Positions 5,768-13,284 are shown, numbered from the stretch's first letter. The stretch is 16,658 nucleotides of DNA from DASPKW01 sp038244055 (GCA_038244055.1 JBBRTW010000113.1:1-16658), one strand, 5' to 3'. The notes: generated by a model from the sequence alone, not told the origin. A program made the numbers and translations.

Positions 5768-7627
5768 TTATCGGCGATTGAGGGGGGTGGGATAAGCGCG
5801 TTTCCCCAGCGCGAGGGCCGGTTCGGCTGGCGTAAAATCCGCCGTGGACCGGCTGGAATCGTTGCTGAGTTCGCGCAGAAGCTCGAAGTTGCATTGGCGG
5901 ACTTCGAACTGGCCATCGGGCCCGGTCTTGATCGCGCCGCCGGGGATGTGCGAGAGCAGCAGATGATCGGGGTTGAGGCTCGCATCCTCGAACCCGGCCC
6001 GGCGAAGCGCTTCGGCGTGGGAGGCCATCAGCGATTCAACCTGCGCGGCCGTGATCAATCCCTGGGCGGCCGCGCCGGCGGCGTCGATTGGGGTCCAAAG
6101 CTGCGGATCGGAGGCCGCGTTCTGATCCTCGACGCCGCGCCAGTATCCCCAGATGGTGATGTAATCGTGGTGCATCGGCAGCACCGGCTGGCCCTCGGGC
6201 GAGCGCAGATGCTCGATCCGGCGATAGGCACGGTCATCGACGACCTTCGCGGCCACCTCGCCCGGGCTGGCGGTCATGTAGATCGCGCGGGGATAGATGG
6301 TCTTCACGCCGCGCTGCGCGAGCTTGGATGCGAGCGAAATCTCCTCGAAGGGATTGTTGTACCCGGCCACGAGAACGCGGTGGATATCCGGCGCGGTCAG
6401 ATCGCCGGCCGGCAGTTCGCCCACGCGCGATACCTTCCAGACCAGGTGGATGCGATCCTTAGTCTGCGTGTAATAGGTCTGGCCGGTCCCCGAAAGTCGC
6501 ACCTGCATGCCGCGCCATCGCTCGGGAAGAAAATACGCGAACAGATCGGGGTCATTGCCGACGACCCACTGAACGCCGTTGGTCGATTCGCTTCGGCCAA
6601 AGACATAATCGACGCCCAGCACGTTCATCGGATGCAGATGCTCGGGAAAGGCGGCCAAATCGCGCGGGGCGAAGCGGTCCCGCTGGCGGATGAGGTACTC
6701 GGTGCGGCGGCGGGCGCGGACGAAATCATCGTGCTTGGGCGTGCGCGCCAGCAGTTCGTAATCGACCAATGCATACGGCAGCCGGCCATCCATGCGGCGG
6801 CGGATGATGCCATTGCGCATGCGCAGGATGAAGTGCGTCGGCTTGTGGTCGGCCACCACAAACCCCTTGGCGGCCATCTCGCGATCGACCCGGTGCGTCA
6901 GTTCCAACAGCTCGCGATGCTGGGTCTTCAAGTCGTAGTACGAGCCGGCGAAGGCATCGACCGCGTTCACGCCATCGATCCAGGCGTAAATCAGGATGTA
7001 AGAGCGCAACACATCGATCGCCACGCCGGGATGCGACAGATTCCGCTGCAGCACTTTCTCGCGCGATCGGCCGGTCTGCCAGGCCTGGAAGCGCTCGGGC
7101 GGCGCGAAAATGGCCAGGGGCTTTTGCGTGAGAATCTTGAGTTGTTTGGGCCCGTAATCGCCGCGGCGAAGCTCTTCGAGCAGGGCGAATTCCTCGAAGG
7201 GGGAATTGAATTCGGCGTTGGTGTTGCGATCCAGCGTGAAAGTGTTGAGATCGACCTCCATCCCGACGCGGGACCATTTGATGACGATATCGATGCTCGG
7301 GAGCAGCGCGTTATCGATGGGTTTGGTCTTGATGCGATAAACGGTGGAAGTGCCCTGGAGGCGCTGCTTGTTGCGGGTGAACCATTCGTTTTCGTACCAG
7401 TTCTCCGGCATGAGCTGCCGTAGAAAGGGCAGGCCAAAGGGCGTGAGATAGAGATCGCCATCGGCCTTGAGGTGGACGTAGTTGACCCCAAAAATGCGGA
7501 GAAAAACCGCCTCGGGATGAACCGCCTTGAGATCGACCGCGCTCAGGCTCGGATGAGGCCCGGCCAGTCGTGGTGCGGATGCGGGAACAGCTTGCGAGTG
7601 GGGCATGGGATGGCCTGTGAGGACCAT
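5768..7627 (-). CDS. Tandem kinase-like protein: one intact and one degenerate domain (unassigned family)
   Basis: This is a 619-residue protein I do not recognise by name. It has no signal peptide or membrane segment. It is an internal duplication (about 35-300 and 331-590): GVNYV/GVDYV, KWSRVG/KVSRVG (Lys117/Lys398), NSPFEE/NNPFEE (141-146/424-429), YILIYAWIDGV/YITIWGYWRGV (210-220/489-499), GFVVADHKPTHFIL/GFEDASLNPDHLLL (255-268/545-558) and VDYELL/CNFELL (288-293/579-584). The order fits a kinase fold: beta3 Lys, alphaC Glu, a catalytic loop like DxKPxN (Asp260, Lys262) and a DFG-like aspartate (Asp289). The second copy has Ser550, Asn552 and Asn580 at those sites, so it looks catalytically dead. 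Kinase similarity is my inference from spacing and motifs; the duplication itself is seen directly. The gene is co-oriented with, and 74 bp upstream of, the MshEN gene. The start at 7627 is uncertain; an ATG at 7606 is equally possible. Confidence 0.75.
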   Translation of the reverse strand: MVLTGHPMPHSQAVPASAPRLAGPHPSLSAVDLKAVHPEAVFLRIFGVNYVHLKADGDLYLTPFGLPFLRQLMPENWYENEWFTRNKQRLQGTSTVYRIKTKPIDNALLPSIDIVIKWSRVGMEVDLNTFTLDRNTNAEFNSPFEEFALLEELRRGDYGPKQLKILTQKPLAIFAPPERFQAWQTGRSREKVLQRNLSHPGVAIDVLRSYILIYAWIDGVNAVDAFAGSYYDLKTQHRELLELTHRVDREMAAKGFVVADHKPTHFILRMRNGIIRRRMDGRLPYALVDYELLARTPKHDDFVRARRRTEYLIRQRDRFAPRDLAAFPEHLHPMNVLGVDYVFGRSESTNGVQWVVGNDPDLFAYFLPERWRGMQVRLSGTGQTYYTQTKDRIHLVWKVSRVGELPAGDLTAPDIHRVLVAGYNNPFEEISLASKLAQRGVKTIYPRAIYMTASPGEVAAKVVDDRAYRRIEHLRSPEGQPVLPMHHDYITIWGYWRGVEDQNAASDPQLWTPIDAAGAAAQGLITAAQVESLMASHAEALRRAGFEDASLNPDHLLLSHIPGGAIKTGPDGQFEVRQCNFELLRELSNDSSRSTADFTPAEPALALGKRAYPTPLNRR

Positions 7628-7773
7628 CGACTATTGGACATGGAGGTGAATGGGGTTGATACGGGAAAGCCGGGAATTCGCAGTGGCAGAGCATGCGCGG
7701 GATGCGAAATGGGATGAAAACCTAAGCCTGCCGGAATTGCGTTGGAGGGGTCGAGTTGGCGGGATATGCTTAA

Positions 7774-8292
7774 ATGGCGAAGCGTATGCCATGGAAACGC
7801 GTCATCTTCGTAGCGATTCCGGTGCTCGCATTGGCCGCCGCCGCAGTCGTGTTCTGGCCGCGTTCGGCAACGACGCCGCGCAGCCAATGGAAAGATGCGG
7901 CCGTGGTTGAGATCGCGAAATTGTCCGAGGATCGCACCAGGATCGAGTTGCGCAAGCGCGACGTGTCGACCATGACTTCGGGCCAGCTATGGAATGGAGG
8001 CTGGGTGGCCGATCAAATTGCCATCATGCGCGATGGTCAGTGGATCGCGTTCAAGAATCATTGCCGGAAGGAGTCGAGGCACGCTGGCGGGCCGGATATC
8101 GAGGACATTTTTTTGGGCAGGGGATCGGATGGGAAATGGTATTACTCCACGTACCACTTCTGCGTCGGCATGGCGAGTTTGATGAGTGACGGCCAGCCCG
8201 CGAGTCTCGATGAGTTCAAGGTGAATTATTCACTGCGTGAGTTTGACGGGCGCTCGGATGAGGCGTTGAAGAAGACCTGGCCACCAACGTAG
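7774..8292 (+). CDS. Membrane-anchored protein of unknown function
   Basis: This is a 172-residue protein. Basic residues (AKRMPWKR) precede a single hydrophobic helix at about 10-28 (VIFVAIPVLALAAAAVVFW), so it is probably anchored with its C-terminal domain outside the cytoplasm; there is no obvious signal peptidase site. The soluble part is polar, with two cysteines (97 and 130) that could form a disulfide, and aromatic clusters (QLWNGGWVAD, GKWYYSTYHFC). I cannot assign a family. It is divergent from the tandem kinase-like gene, with 146 bp between the two starts that must hold both promoters; I see no clear promoter there. The SD is weak. A second in-frame ATG at 7786 is possible. Confidence 0.75.
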   Translation: MAKRMPWKRVIFVAIPVLALAAAAVVFWPRSATTPRSQWKDAAVVEIAKLSEDRTRIELRKRDVSTMTSGQLWNGGWVADQIAIMRDGQWIAFKNHCRKESRHAGGPDIEDIFLGRGSDGKWYYSTYHFCVGMASLMSDGQPASLDEFKVNYSLREFDGRSDEALKKTWPPT

Positions 8293-8323
8293 AGGGCGGC
8301 GATAAAACAAGCGAGGCGAGAGA

Positions 8324-8893
8324 TCAAAGCCGTTCCGCGAACAACTCGCGCGATGGCCGCGGAATCAGCGCCGTCGCCACCAGCAGCCCTTTCTCCTTGA
8401 CCACCGCCGCCCCCGCTTCGACCGCGCTGCGGCAGTCGCCGACACTGCCCGCGAACATGACCAGCCCTTTGCCGCCCAATGCCATCGCCAGGTGGATGCG
8501 GAAGAGCGTGATATTGGCCGCCTTCGCCGCGGCATCCGCCGCCTCGATGGCGCTGGAGGCGCTGAAAGTCTCGATGATCCCCATCGAAGGCACCGCCATC
8601 TCCCGGGTCGTATTGATCTGCACCATGTCTCCCAGCGCCCTGAACACATCGGGCTGGATATTGGGGATGACGATTTGATCGATGATCCCATCCGGCGCAT
8701 TCTCAACTCCGGCCGCCATGCTGGCGCGCACCGAACCGACCTCGCCCCCGACCAGCACGATGTACTTGCCCGAGCAGATCGAGCGCGCCATCAGCAGGCG
8801 CACGCTGGCGGCCTTGAGCATCGCATCCTGGACGATATGCCCGATGGCGATGCTGGTCAGTTCGATCATTCCGAGTGCTTCGCGGTCTGCCAT
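8324..8893 (-). CDS. pduT: Microcompartment shell protein with two BMC domains (PduT-like)
   Basis: This 189-residue protein has two tandem BMC domains, at about 6-92 (ALGMIELTSIAIGHIVQDAM...) and 101-182 (PSMGIIETFSASSAIEAADA...LIPRP). BMC-T proteins assemble as pseudohexameric trimers in the shell of protein organelles. Cys40 in SICSGKYIVLVGG sits where Salmonella PduT has TICPGK, the loop cysteine that binds a central 4Fe-4S cluster, so an electron-conducting pore is likely. The next gene upstream in the same orientation is pduS, the usual redox partner of PduT. The start at 8893 follows AGGA about 7 nt upstream. The enzymes and the other shell proteins of the compartment are not in the window, so this pair looks like a satellite locus. 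Confidence 0.92.
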   Translation of the reverse strand: MADREALGMIELTSIAIGHIVQDAMLKAASVRLLMARSICSGKYIVLVGGEVGSVRASMAAGVENAPDGIIDQIVIPNIQPDVFRALGDMVQINTTREMAVPSMGIIETFSASSAIEAADAAAKAANITLFRIHLAMALGGKGLVMFAGSVGDCRSAVEAGAAVVKEKGLLVATALIPRPSRELFAERL

Positions 8894-8943
8894 TTTTGTT
8901 CCTGGTCTTCAAATACGCCACTGAGATACAGAGCCACAGAGGT

Positions 8944-9085
8944 TTAGCCACGGATGTTCACAGATGGGCACAGATACGATGGGAAAGGATTAGATTGGGT
9001 GTTCTGATTCCTGAGAGAAGGAATGCTGGAGTCCAGCCACAACTCTTCTCTCTATCTGTGCCCATCTGTGAATATCTGTGGCTAA
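8944..9085. repeat. Palindromic element 3 (142 bp, 33-bp inverted arms) between pduS and pduT
   Basis: Arms 8944-8976 and 9053-9085 are inverted copies matching at 31 of 33 positions. Each arm iterates a 10-bp motif of the type CACAGATG three times. A perfect nested hairpin, ATTCCT-GAGAGA-AGGAAT (9007-9024), sits at the centre of symmetry. The right arm ends at the base immediately next to the pduS stop codon (9086-9088). The element is transcribed between pduS and pduT and could process or attenuate the message. Confidence 0.9.
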
Positions 9086-10417
9086 TTATGCTTCGATTAC
9101 AATATTGACTGAATCCACGCTGGCGATGGTGCCGTTGATGCTGGCGTGCAGCACCGCGCCCAGTGCGCCGGCGGCCGGTTTCGCGATGGGCTGGCCGATG
9201 TTGACGCGGTCGCCGGGTTTGACTAATGCGATCGCCGGCGCGCCGGCGTGTTGTTTGAGGGGAAGGATCGCCCGCCTGAGATTGAACGGCAGGTCTTCTT
9301 CCAGCGGGCCGGTGTTATTGAAAATGCCCAGGCCCAGTTTGGTGATCAGCCGGCTGATGGGCACGCGCCGGTTATTCAGGTTGATCTCGGCCCGATCCGG
9401 GTCGGCCTCCACGCTCCACTTGGTGCCTTCCTTGATGTGATTCCACTTATTGGTGGAGCAGACGTTCTTGGGGTCCAGATCTTCCGGGCAGGCCATCATC
9501 GTGCAGAGGTTGCATTCGCAGCAGAAGAGCGTGCCGATGGTATTTGGTGTGCCGACCATGTTGTAGACCAATGAGCGCATCGCCTTGTGCGGCTCGATGG
9601 GGTGGCCCAGGAGATAGCGCGGGCAGAAATAGGTGCAGAAGCCACACTGGTCGCAGGCCGAAGCGCCGATGATCTTGATCGATTTCCACGGCTTGGTGTA
9701 GCGGACCACCAGCGGATGCTCGCGCTCCAGAACGATCAGCCCGCCGGTGGTCTTGGTGATCGGCTCGGCGAGATTCTCGGTGAATTTGCCCATCATCGCC
9801 CCGCCGACCAGCGCGACCGGGTCGGCCGTGGTCGCGCCGCCGGCCATCTTGATCGCATCGGCGTAAGTCGCCCCGATCGGCACGTGAATCGTCACCGGAT
9901 TCTTCACCGCCCCCGCCACCGTGAGAAACTTGCTCGTCACCGGCTTGCCGCGGGCGATGTTGAGCGCGGTTTCCACATTGATCACCACGCACCCCACGCT
10001 CAACGGAATCTTCCCCGGCTGGATAATCCGCCCAGTGGTGTCGTAAACCAGAATGAACTCATCCCCGGCCGGGTACGAATCCGAAAGCTCCGTGACACTC
10101 ATCTTCGGCAGTAATTTCGACTCGATCAGCGCGATCACATCCGTGTATTTGTACTTGATGCCGACGATGGCTTTCGCCGCCCCCACATACTGCCGGGCGA
10201 TCTCCAGCCCCGCCAGCACCTCATCGGGATAGACCCGCAGAAGTTCTTTGTCCTTATGCAGAAGCGGCTCGCACTCGGCCGCATTGAGGATGATCGTGTC
10301 GGCCGACGCCTTGAGCTTGATATGCGTGGGAAACCCCGCCCCTCCCGCGCCAACGACGCCATTCGCCTCGATATCGGCGAGAGAGATGCTGGTAGTGGGG
10401 CGCGTGGTGGTGGTCAT
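9086..10417 (-). CDS. pduS: PduS-type RnfC-like flavin/Fe-S oxidoreductase
   Basis: This 443-residue protein is close to the usual PduS length. PduS is a flavoprotein that transfers electrons from NADH, with cobalamin reductase activity described in propanediol compartments. Visible features are the nucleotide/flavin-binding motif VVGAGGAGFPTH (21-32), NAAECEPLLHKDKELL (45-60), a central SLBB-like region (TVAGAVKNPVTIHVPIGATY, 166-185), and two ferredoxin-type cysteine sets: CDQCGFCTYFC (255-265) and C299/C302/C305/C310 before Pro311. A barrel-sandwich-like C-terminus (LVKPGDRVNIGQPIAKP) resembles RnfC. The start at 10417 begins right at the conserved region; an open extension to 11185 is only a shadow of the divergent hydrolase gene. 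It is transcribed before pduT, with palindromic element 3 between them. Confidence 0.93.
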   Translation of the reverse strand: MTTTTRPTTSISLADIEANGVVGAGGAGFPTHIKLKASADTIILNAAECEPLLHKDKELLRVYPDEVLAGLEIARQYVGAAKAIVGIKYKYTDVIALIESKLLPKMSVTELSDSYPAGDEFILVYDTTGRIIQPGKIPLSVGCVVINVETALNIARGKPVTSKFLTVAGAVKNPVTIHVPIGATYADAIKMAGGATTADPVALVGGAMMGKFTENLAEPITKTTGGLIVLEREHPLVVRYTKPWKSIKIIGASACDQCGFCTYFCPRYLLGHPIEPHKAMRSLVYNMVGTPNTIGTLFCCECNLCTMMACPEDLDPKNVCSTNKWNHIKEGTKWSVEADPDRAEINLNNRRVPISRLITKLGLGIFNNTGPLEEDLPFNLRRAILPLKQHAGAPAIALVKPGDRVNIGQPIAKPAAGALGAVLHASINGTIASVDSVNIVIEA

Positions 10418-10450
10418 AAAATGGAGGGCTCGTGGAAGTCGAACCGGGAG

Positions 10451-10463
10451 ATTACCCGGTAAT
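10451..10463. promoter_or_regulatory. Perfect 13-bp palindrome in the pduS/SGNH divergent region
   Basis: ATTACCCGGTAAT is symmetrical around its central base and lies 34 bp upstream of the pduS start, in the 144-bp region shared with the divergent hydrolase gene. A half-site-like ACCGGTAAT occurs near 10537-10545. It is a plausible operator, but no regulator is identified. Confidence 0.35.
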
Positions 10464-10561
10464 CCGCAGTGTGGAAAGATCGCGTGTCGGCGTGACCCCG
10501 GCGATCGTACTTCGCCTTCCAACACCGACCCCTCAACACCGGTAATGAAAGCGGAGGCCCA

Positions 10562-11263
10562 ATGACCCGATTTCTCATCGCCGCGTTCATAACCCTGTGT
10601 ACTGGAGCGAGCATCTCCGCCGCCGACGCCCCGTCCAAGCCCGAGCCCGGCGGCGAGAAGCCCAAGGACCCCGCCTTCGCCCAAGTCAAAGATGACCCGG
10701 CCCTCCCGCGCGTCCTCCTGATTGGCGATTCCATTTCCATCGGCTACACCGTTCCCGTGCGCGAACTGCTCAAGGGAAAAGCCAACGTCCATCGCAATCC
10801 CGGCAATGGCGAAACCACCCGCAACGGCGTGAAAATGGCCGAGAAATGGACGGCCGATAACAAGTGGGATGTCATCCACTTCAATTTCGGCCTGCACGAC
10901 ATCAAGATCATGACCGAGGACAATCGGCAGGTTCCCATCGACGAATACGAGAAGAACCTGCGCGAGGTCGTCGCCAAGCTGAAAAAGACCAACGCGAAAT
11001 TGATCTTCGCGACCACCACGCCCGTCCCCGAAGGGAAGGTCAGCCCAACCCGCCATCCCGAGGATGTCGTGAAATACAACGCCGTGGCCGTGAAGATCAT
11101 GAAGGAGGAGCAGGTGATGGTCGATGATCTCTATGCCCTCACCGAGCCGAAGTTGAAGGAGATTCAGCAAAAGGTGAATGTGCATTTCACCAAAGAAGGA
11201 TCGAAGCTGATCGCGGAAAAAGTCGCCGCCGCGATCAGCGAGGCGCTGCCATCCCGCAAATAA
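10562..11263 (+). CDS. Secreted SGNH/GDSL-family hydrolase
   Basis: This 233-residue protein has an N-terminal signal peptide (MTRFLIAAFITLCTGASISA, cleavage near residue 20) and a Pro/Lys-rich spacer. The SGNH core follows: block I VLLIGDSISIGY (51-62, nucleophile Ser57), a block II-like NPGNGETT (79-86), block III NFGLHD (108-113) and block V NVHFTKEGS (206-214, His208). Such enzymes remove acyl or acetyl groups from polysaccharides or lipids outside the cytoplasm. Two positions differ from the textbook family: block III has His where Asn of GxND is usual, and the residue two before His208 is Asn rather than Asp. Similar variants seem common in planctomycete members (from memory). GGAGG at 10553-10557 gives a good ribosome-binding site. 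The substrate is unknown. Confidence 0.85.
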   Translation: MTRFLIAAFITLCTGASISAADAPSKPEPGGEKPKDPAFAQVKDDPALPRVLLIGDSISIGYTVPVRELLKGKANVHRNPGNGETTRNGVKMAEKWTADNKWDVIHFNFGLHDIKIMTEDNRQVPIDEYEKNLREVVAKLKKTNAKLIFATTTPVPEGKVSPTRHPEDVVKYNAVAVKIMKEEQVMVDDLYALTEPKLKEIQQKVNVHFTKEGSKLIAEKVAAAISEALPSRK

Positions 11264-11292
11264 GGTCGCTCCGAGGAAATGTGCAGCGTCAT

Positions 11293-11330
11293 GTCATCCT
11301 GAAGGAGCCTGGGCGACTGAAGGATCCAGC
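11293..11330. repeat. Single arm related to palindromic element 4
   Basis: The segment begins GTCATCCTGA and ends GAAGGATCCAGCC, the same two blocks found in the right arm of element 4 at 5172-5199 (read on the minus strand), but with a 15-nt spacer instead of 6. No inverted partner was found nearby. It lies in the 124-bp gap between the SGNH hydrolase gene and ribF. Confidence 0.6.
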
Positions 11331-11387
11331 CGAAACGACCAAGGCCCTCAAATCGCGGATGAACGTCCGTAAGTTACCCTCCCCCCA

Positions 11388-12353
11388 ATGCAGACCCTCG
11401 AAGGCCTCGCCAACCTCAAATCGATTCCCCCCGGAGGCGTGGTCTCCGTCGGCAATTTCGACGGCCTGCATCGCGGCCACCAGCACATCCTGTCCACCGC
11501 CCGCGCGCTGCGGGCTTCGACCAGCGGCCCGTTTACCGTCATCACCTTCGAGCCTCATCCCCTGACCGTGCTCGCGCCGGAAAAGGCCCCTCCGCGCCTG
11601 ACGCCCCCCGCCATTAAATCCGCCCTCCTCAAAGACGTCGGCGCCGATTATCTCCTGATTCTCCCGCCCACCCGCGATGTGCTCGATCTGACGGCCGAAG
11701 TATTCTGGCAGCGCCTTCGCGATGATCTCCAGCCCCGCCATATGGTCGAAGGCCGAACCTTCAACTTCGGCAAAGGCCGCGGCGGCACCATCGACCGCCT
11801 CCGCGAATGGTCCGCCCGCGATGGTGTGCGGCTCAACATCGTCAGCCCGATTGAAGTCGCCCTTCTCGACCTCACGATCGCCCCCGTCAGCAGTTCGCTG
11901 ATCCGCTGGCTCCTCGGCCACGGCCGGGCCCGCGACGCCGCCATCTGCCTCGGCCGACCTTATGCCCTCCAAGGCAAGGTCATCCAGGGCTACCAGCGCG
12001 GGAGAACCATCGGCGTCCCCACCGCCAACCTCGATTGCGGCGAGCAACTGGTCCCGTTGGAAGGCGTCTACGCCGGACGATGCGCGGTCAATGGCGACAT
12101 CTATCCCGCCGCCGTCAGTATCGGCCGCATGGCGACCTTCGGCAGCGATCTCCGCTTCCAGATCGAAGCGCACCTTCTCGATTTCAACGCTGATCTCTAC
12201 GGGCAGACATTGAGAGTCGATCTCCTGGACTGGGTGCGCCCGCAATTGAAGTTCGCCGGCGTGGAAGAGCTGATGGTGCGGATGAAGCGGGATATCGATT
12301 TCACCCGGACTCGCGCTTCGCTCGTTGTGGAACGTGAAGTCGCGAGCGTCTGA
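11388..12353 (+). CDS. ribF: Bifunctional riboflavin kinase/FMN adenylyltransferase
   Basis: This 321-residue protein has the normal RibF length. It converts riboflavin to FMN and then FAD in the cytoplasm. The N-terminal adenylyltransferase domain shows VGNFDGLHRGHQ (21-32), TFEPHPL (53-59), FNFGKGRGGT (125-134) and SSSLIR (168-173). The C-terminal kinase domain shows GRPYALQGKVIQGYQRGRTI (189-208), GVPTANL (209-215), GVYAG (226-230), SIGRMATFG (244-252, where NIGxRPTF is typical) and the catalytic-Glu segment IEAHLLDFNADLYGQ (259-273). The Asn-to-Ser and Pro-to-Met changes in the NIG segment are the only departures I see. The gene is co-oriented with the SGNH gene 124 bp upstream. FAD and FMN feed flavoproteins such as the Lpd and PduS seen here, but no operon link is implied. 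Confidence 0.96.
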   Translation: MQTLEGLANLKSIPPGGVVSVGNFDGLHRGHQHILSTARALRASTSGPFTVITFEPHPLTVLAPEKAPPRLTPPAIKSALLKDVGADYLLILPPTRDVLDLTAEVFWQRLRDDLQPRHMVEGRTFNFGKGRGGTIDRLREWSARDGVRLNIVSPIEVALLDLTIAPVSSSLIRWLLGHGRARDAAICLGRPYALQGKVIQGYQRGRTIGVPTANLDCGEQLVPLEGVYAGRCAVNGDIYPAAVSIGRMATFGSDLRFQIEAHLLDFNADLYGQTLRVDLLDWVRPQLKFAGVEELMVRMKRDIDFTRTRASLVVEREVASV

Positions 12354-12435
12354 TCGAAAGGAATCCGATCGCCCAGATTTGTTCGCATGCGCCATGTTGC
12401 AGCGCGTTTAGGGAGGATGAAAAATGTTCTGTATT

Positions 12436-12453
12436 CGCGAAACCGCAAGCGAC
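12436..12453 (+). repeat. REP unit, copy 1
   Basis: CGCGAAACCGCAAGCGAC, 187 bp upstream of the transposase start. It forms an inverted pair with copy 2. Near-copies of its flanks (GCGACT, then TCGCGA about 20 nt on) also occur beside copy 3. The 286-bp gap between ribF and the transposase gene holds only these REP units and no gene I can support. Confidence 0.9.
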
Positions 12454-12582
12454 TCCAACGCTGATTTCGCGAGGCTTCCCACTCGCGGCATTATGCTTGC
12501 ACTGTAGTCGATCGGATGGTTATCTTTAATCTTGAACAACCGACGAGTGGACGTGAATTCTCCATCCCGAATGGGATAATCT

Positions 12583-12600
12583 GTCGCTTGCGGTTTCGCG
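12583..12600 (-). repeat. REP unit, copy 2 (inverted)
   Basis: An exact 18-bp reverse complement of copy 1, ending 39 bp before the transposase start. Its downstream flank (ATCGTCAG...GCCCG.ATTTT) resembles the flank of copy 4, so copies 2 and 4 are longer direct repeats of about 50 bp. Confidence 0.9.
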
Positions 12601-12639
12601 GATCGTCAGTCGCCCGATTTTGGACCACCGGATAGCGAA

Positions 12640-13251
12640 ATGGTCATCGCCCATCACCTCATTTGGACCGCATATGGATGGTGGTTGCCTAACGATCCGC
12701 GTGGCAGCACGTCAAACCTGATTCGAAACGATATTTTGCGGGAGTTGGGCGAACTTCACTTTGGGAGGAAGCAAATCCAACCCGCGGCAAGCGAACTCCG
12801 GGAGTTTTTCGAGAAGTCTCGCACTGTTCTCAAGCATCCGCTTCTCGAATTCGATTTCGACGCCAGACGGATGATCGGCGCGGCATTCTCGGAAACGATT
12901 CGACAAAATGGTTACACCTGCTTTGCCTGCGCGATCATGCCCGACCACGTTCACCTTGTGATCCGCAGGCATCGCGATCGCGCCGAACTGATGATCGCCA
13001 ACTTCCAGCGCGACAGCCATCTCAAGCTTCGCGACCTGGGCATGAGGGATTTGGAACATCCCGTCTGGGGCGGTCACGGTTGGAAAGTGTTTCTCGATAC
13101 TCCCGATGAGATTCGCCGCACGAATGCTTACGTTCGCGGAAATCCAATCAAGATCGGTCACCCGGCGCAGGAATGGGAATTCGTCACTCCCTACGATGGA
13201 TGGAAGCCCGCTTCGGTCCGAATCATCCCCAACTCGCGACCCAATCGATGA
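12640..13251 (+). CDS. REP-associated tyrosine transposase (Y1/HUH family)
   Basis: This is a 203-residue single-strand-DNA endonuclease-type protein. The N-terminus HHLIWTAYGWWLPNDPRGS (5-23) is typical of this subgroup, the HUH metal site is MPDHVHLVI (His103, His105), and the likely nucleophile is Tyr164 in AYVRGNPIK. RAYT proteins are domesticated relatives of IS200/IS605 transposases that bind and cut REP sequences and are thought to spread them. The context supports this: an 18-bp sequence occurs as one inverted pair on each side of the gene (12436/12583 and 13285/13400). The gene is full length with no stop or frameshift. No SD is evident. Confidence 0.88.
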   Translation: MVIAHHLIWTAYGWWLPNDPRGSTSNLIRNDILRELGELHFGRKQIQPAASELREFFEKSRTVLKHPLLEFDFDARRMIGAAFSETIRQNGYTCFACAIMPDHVHLVIRRHRDRAELMIANFQRDSHLKLRDLGMRDLEHPVWGGHGWKVFLDTPDEIRRTNAYVRGNPIKIGHPAQEWEFVTPYDGWKPASVRIIPNSRPNR

Positions 13252-13284
13252 TTCCGTATTCGAAACGGTTGAGGCGGTCCGATC

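Noticed and set aside
5894..7423. A 509-codon plus-strand open frame
   Set aside because: It is antisense to the tandem kinase-like gene. Its translation is compositionally biased with no recognisable domain, whereas the minus-strand frame has an internal duplication and motifs.
10418..11185. N-terminal extension of PduS to 699 residues
   Set aside because: The extension is antisense to the SGNH hydrolase gene and is low-complexity; the family N-terminus begins near the ATG at 10417.
12354..12372. Rho-independent terminator after ribF
   Set aside because: GATCG and CGATC could form a 5-bp stem, but there is no following T-run and the stem is too weak to call.
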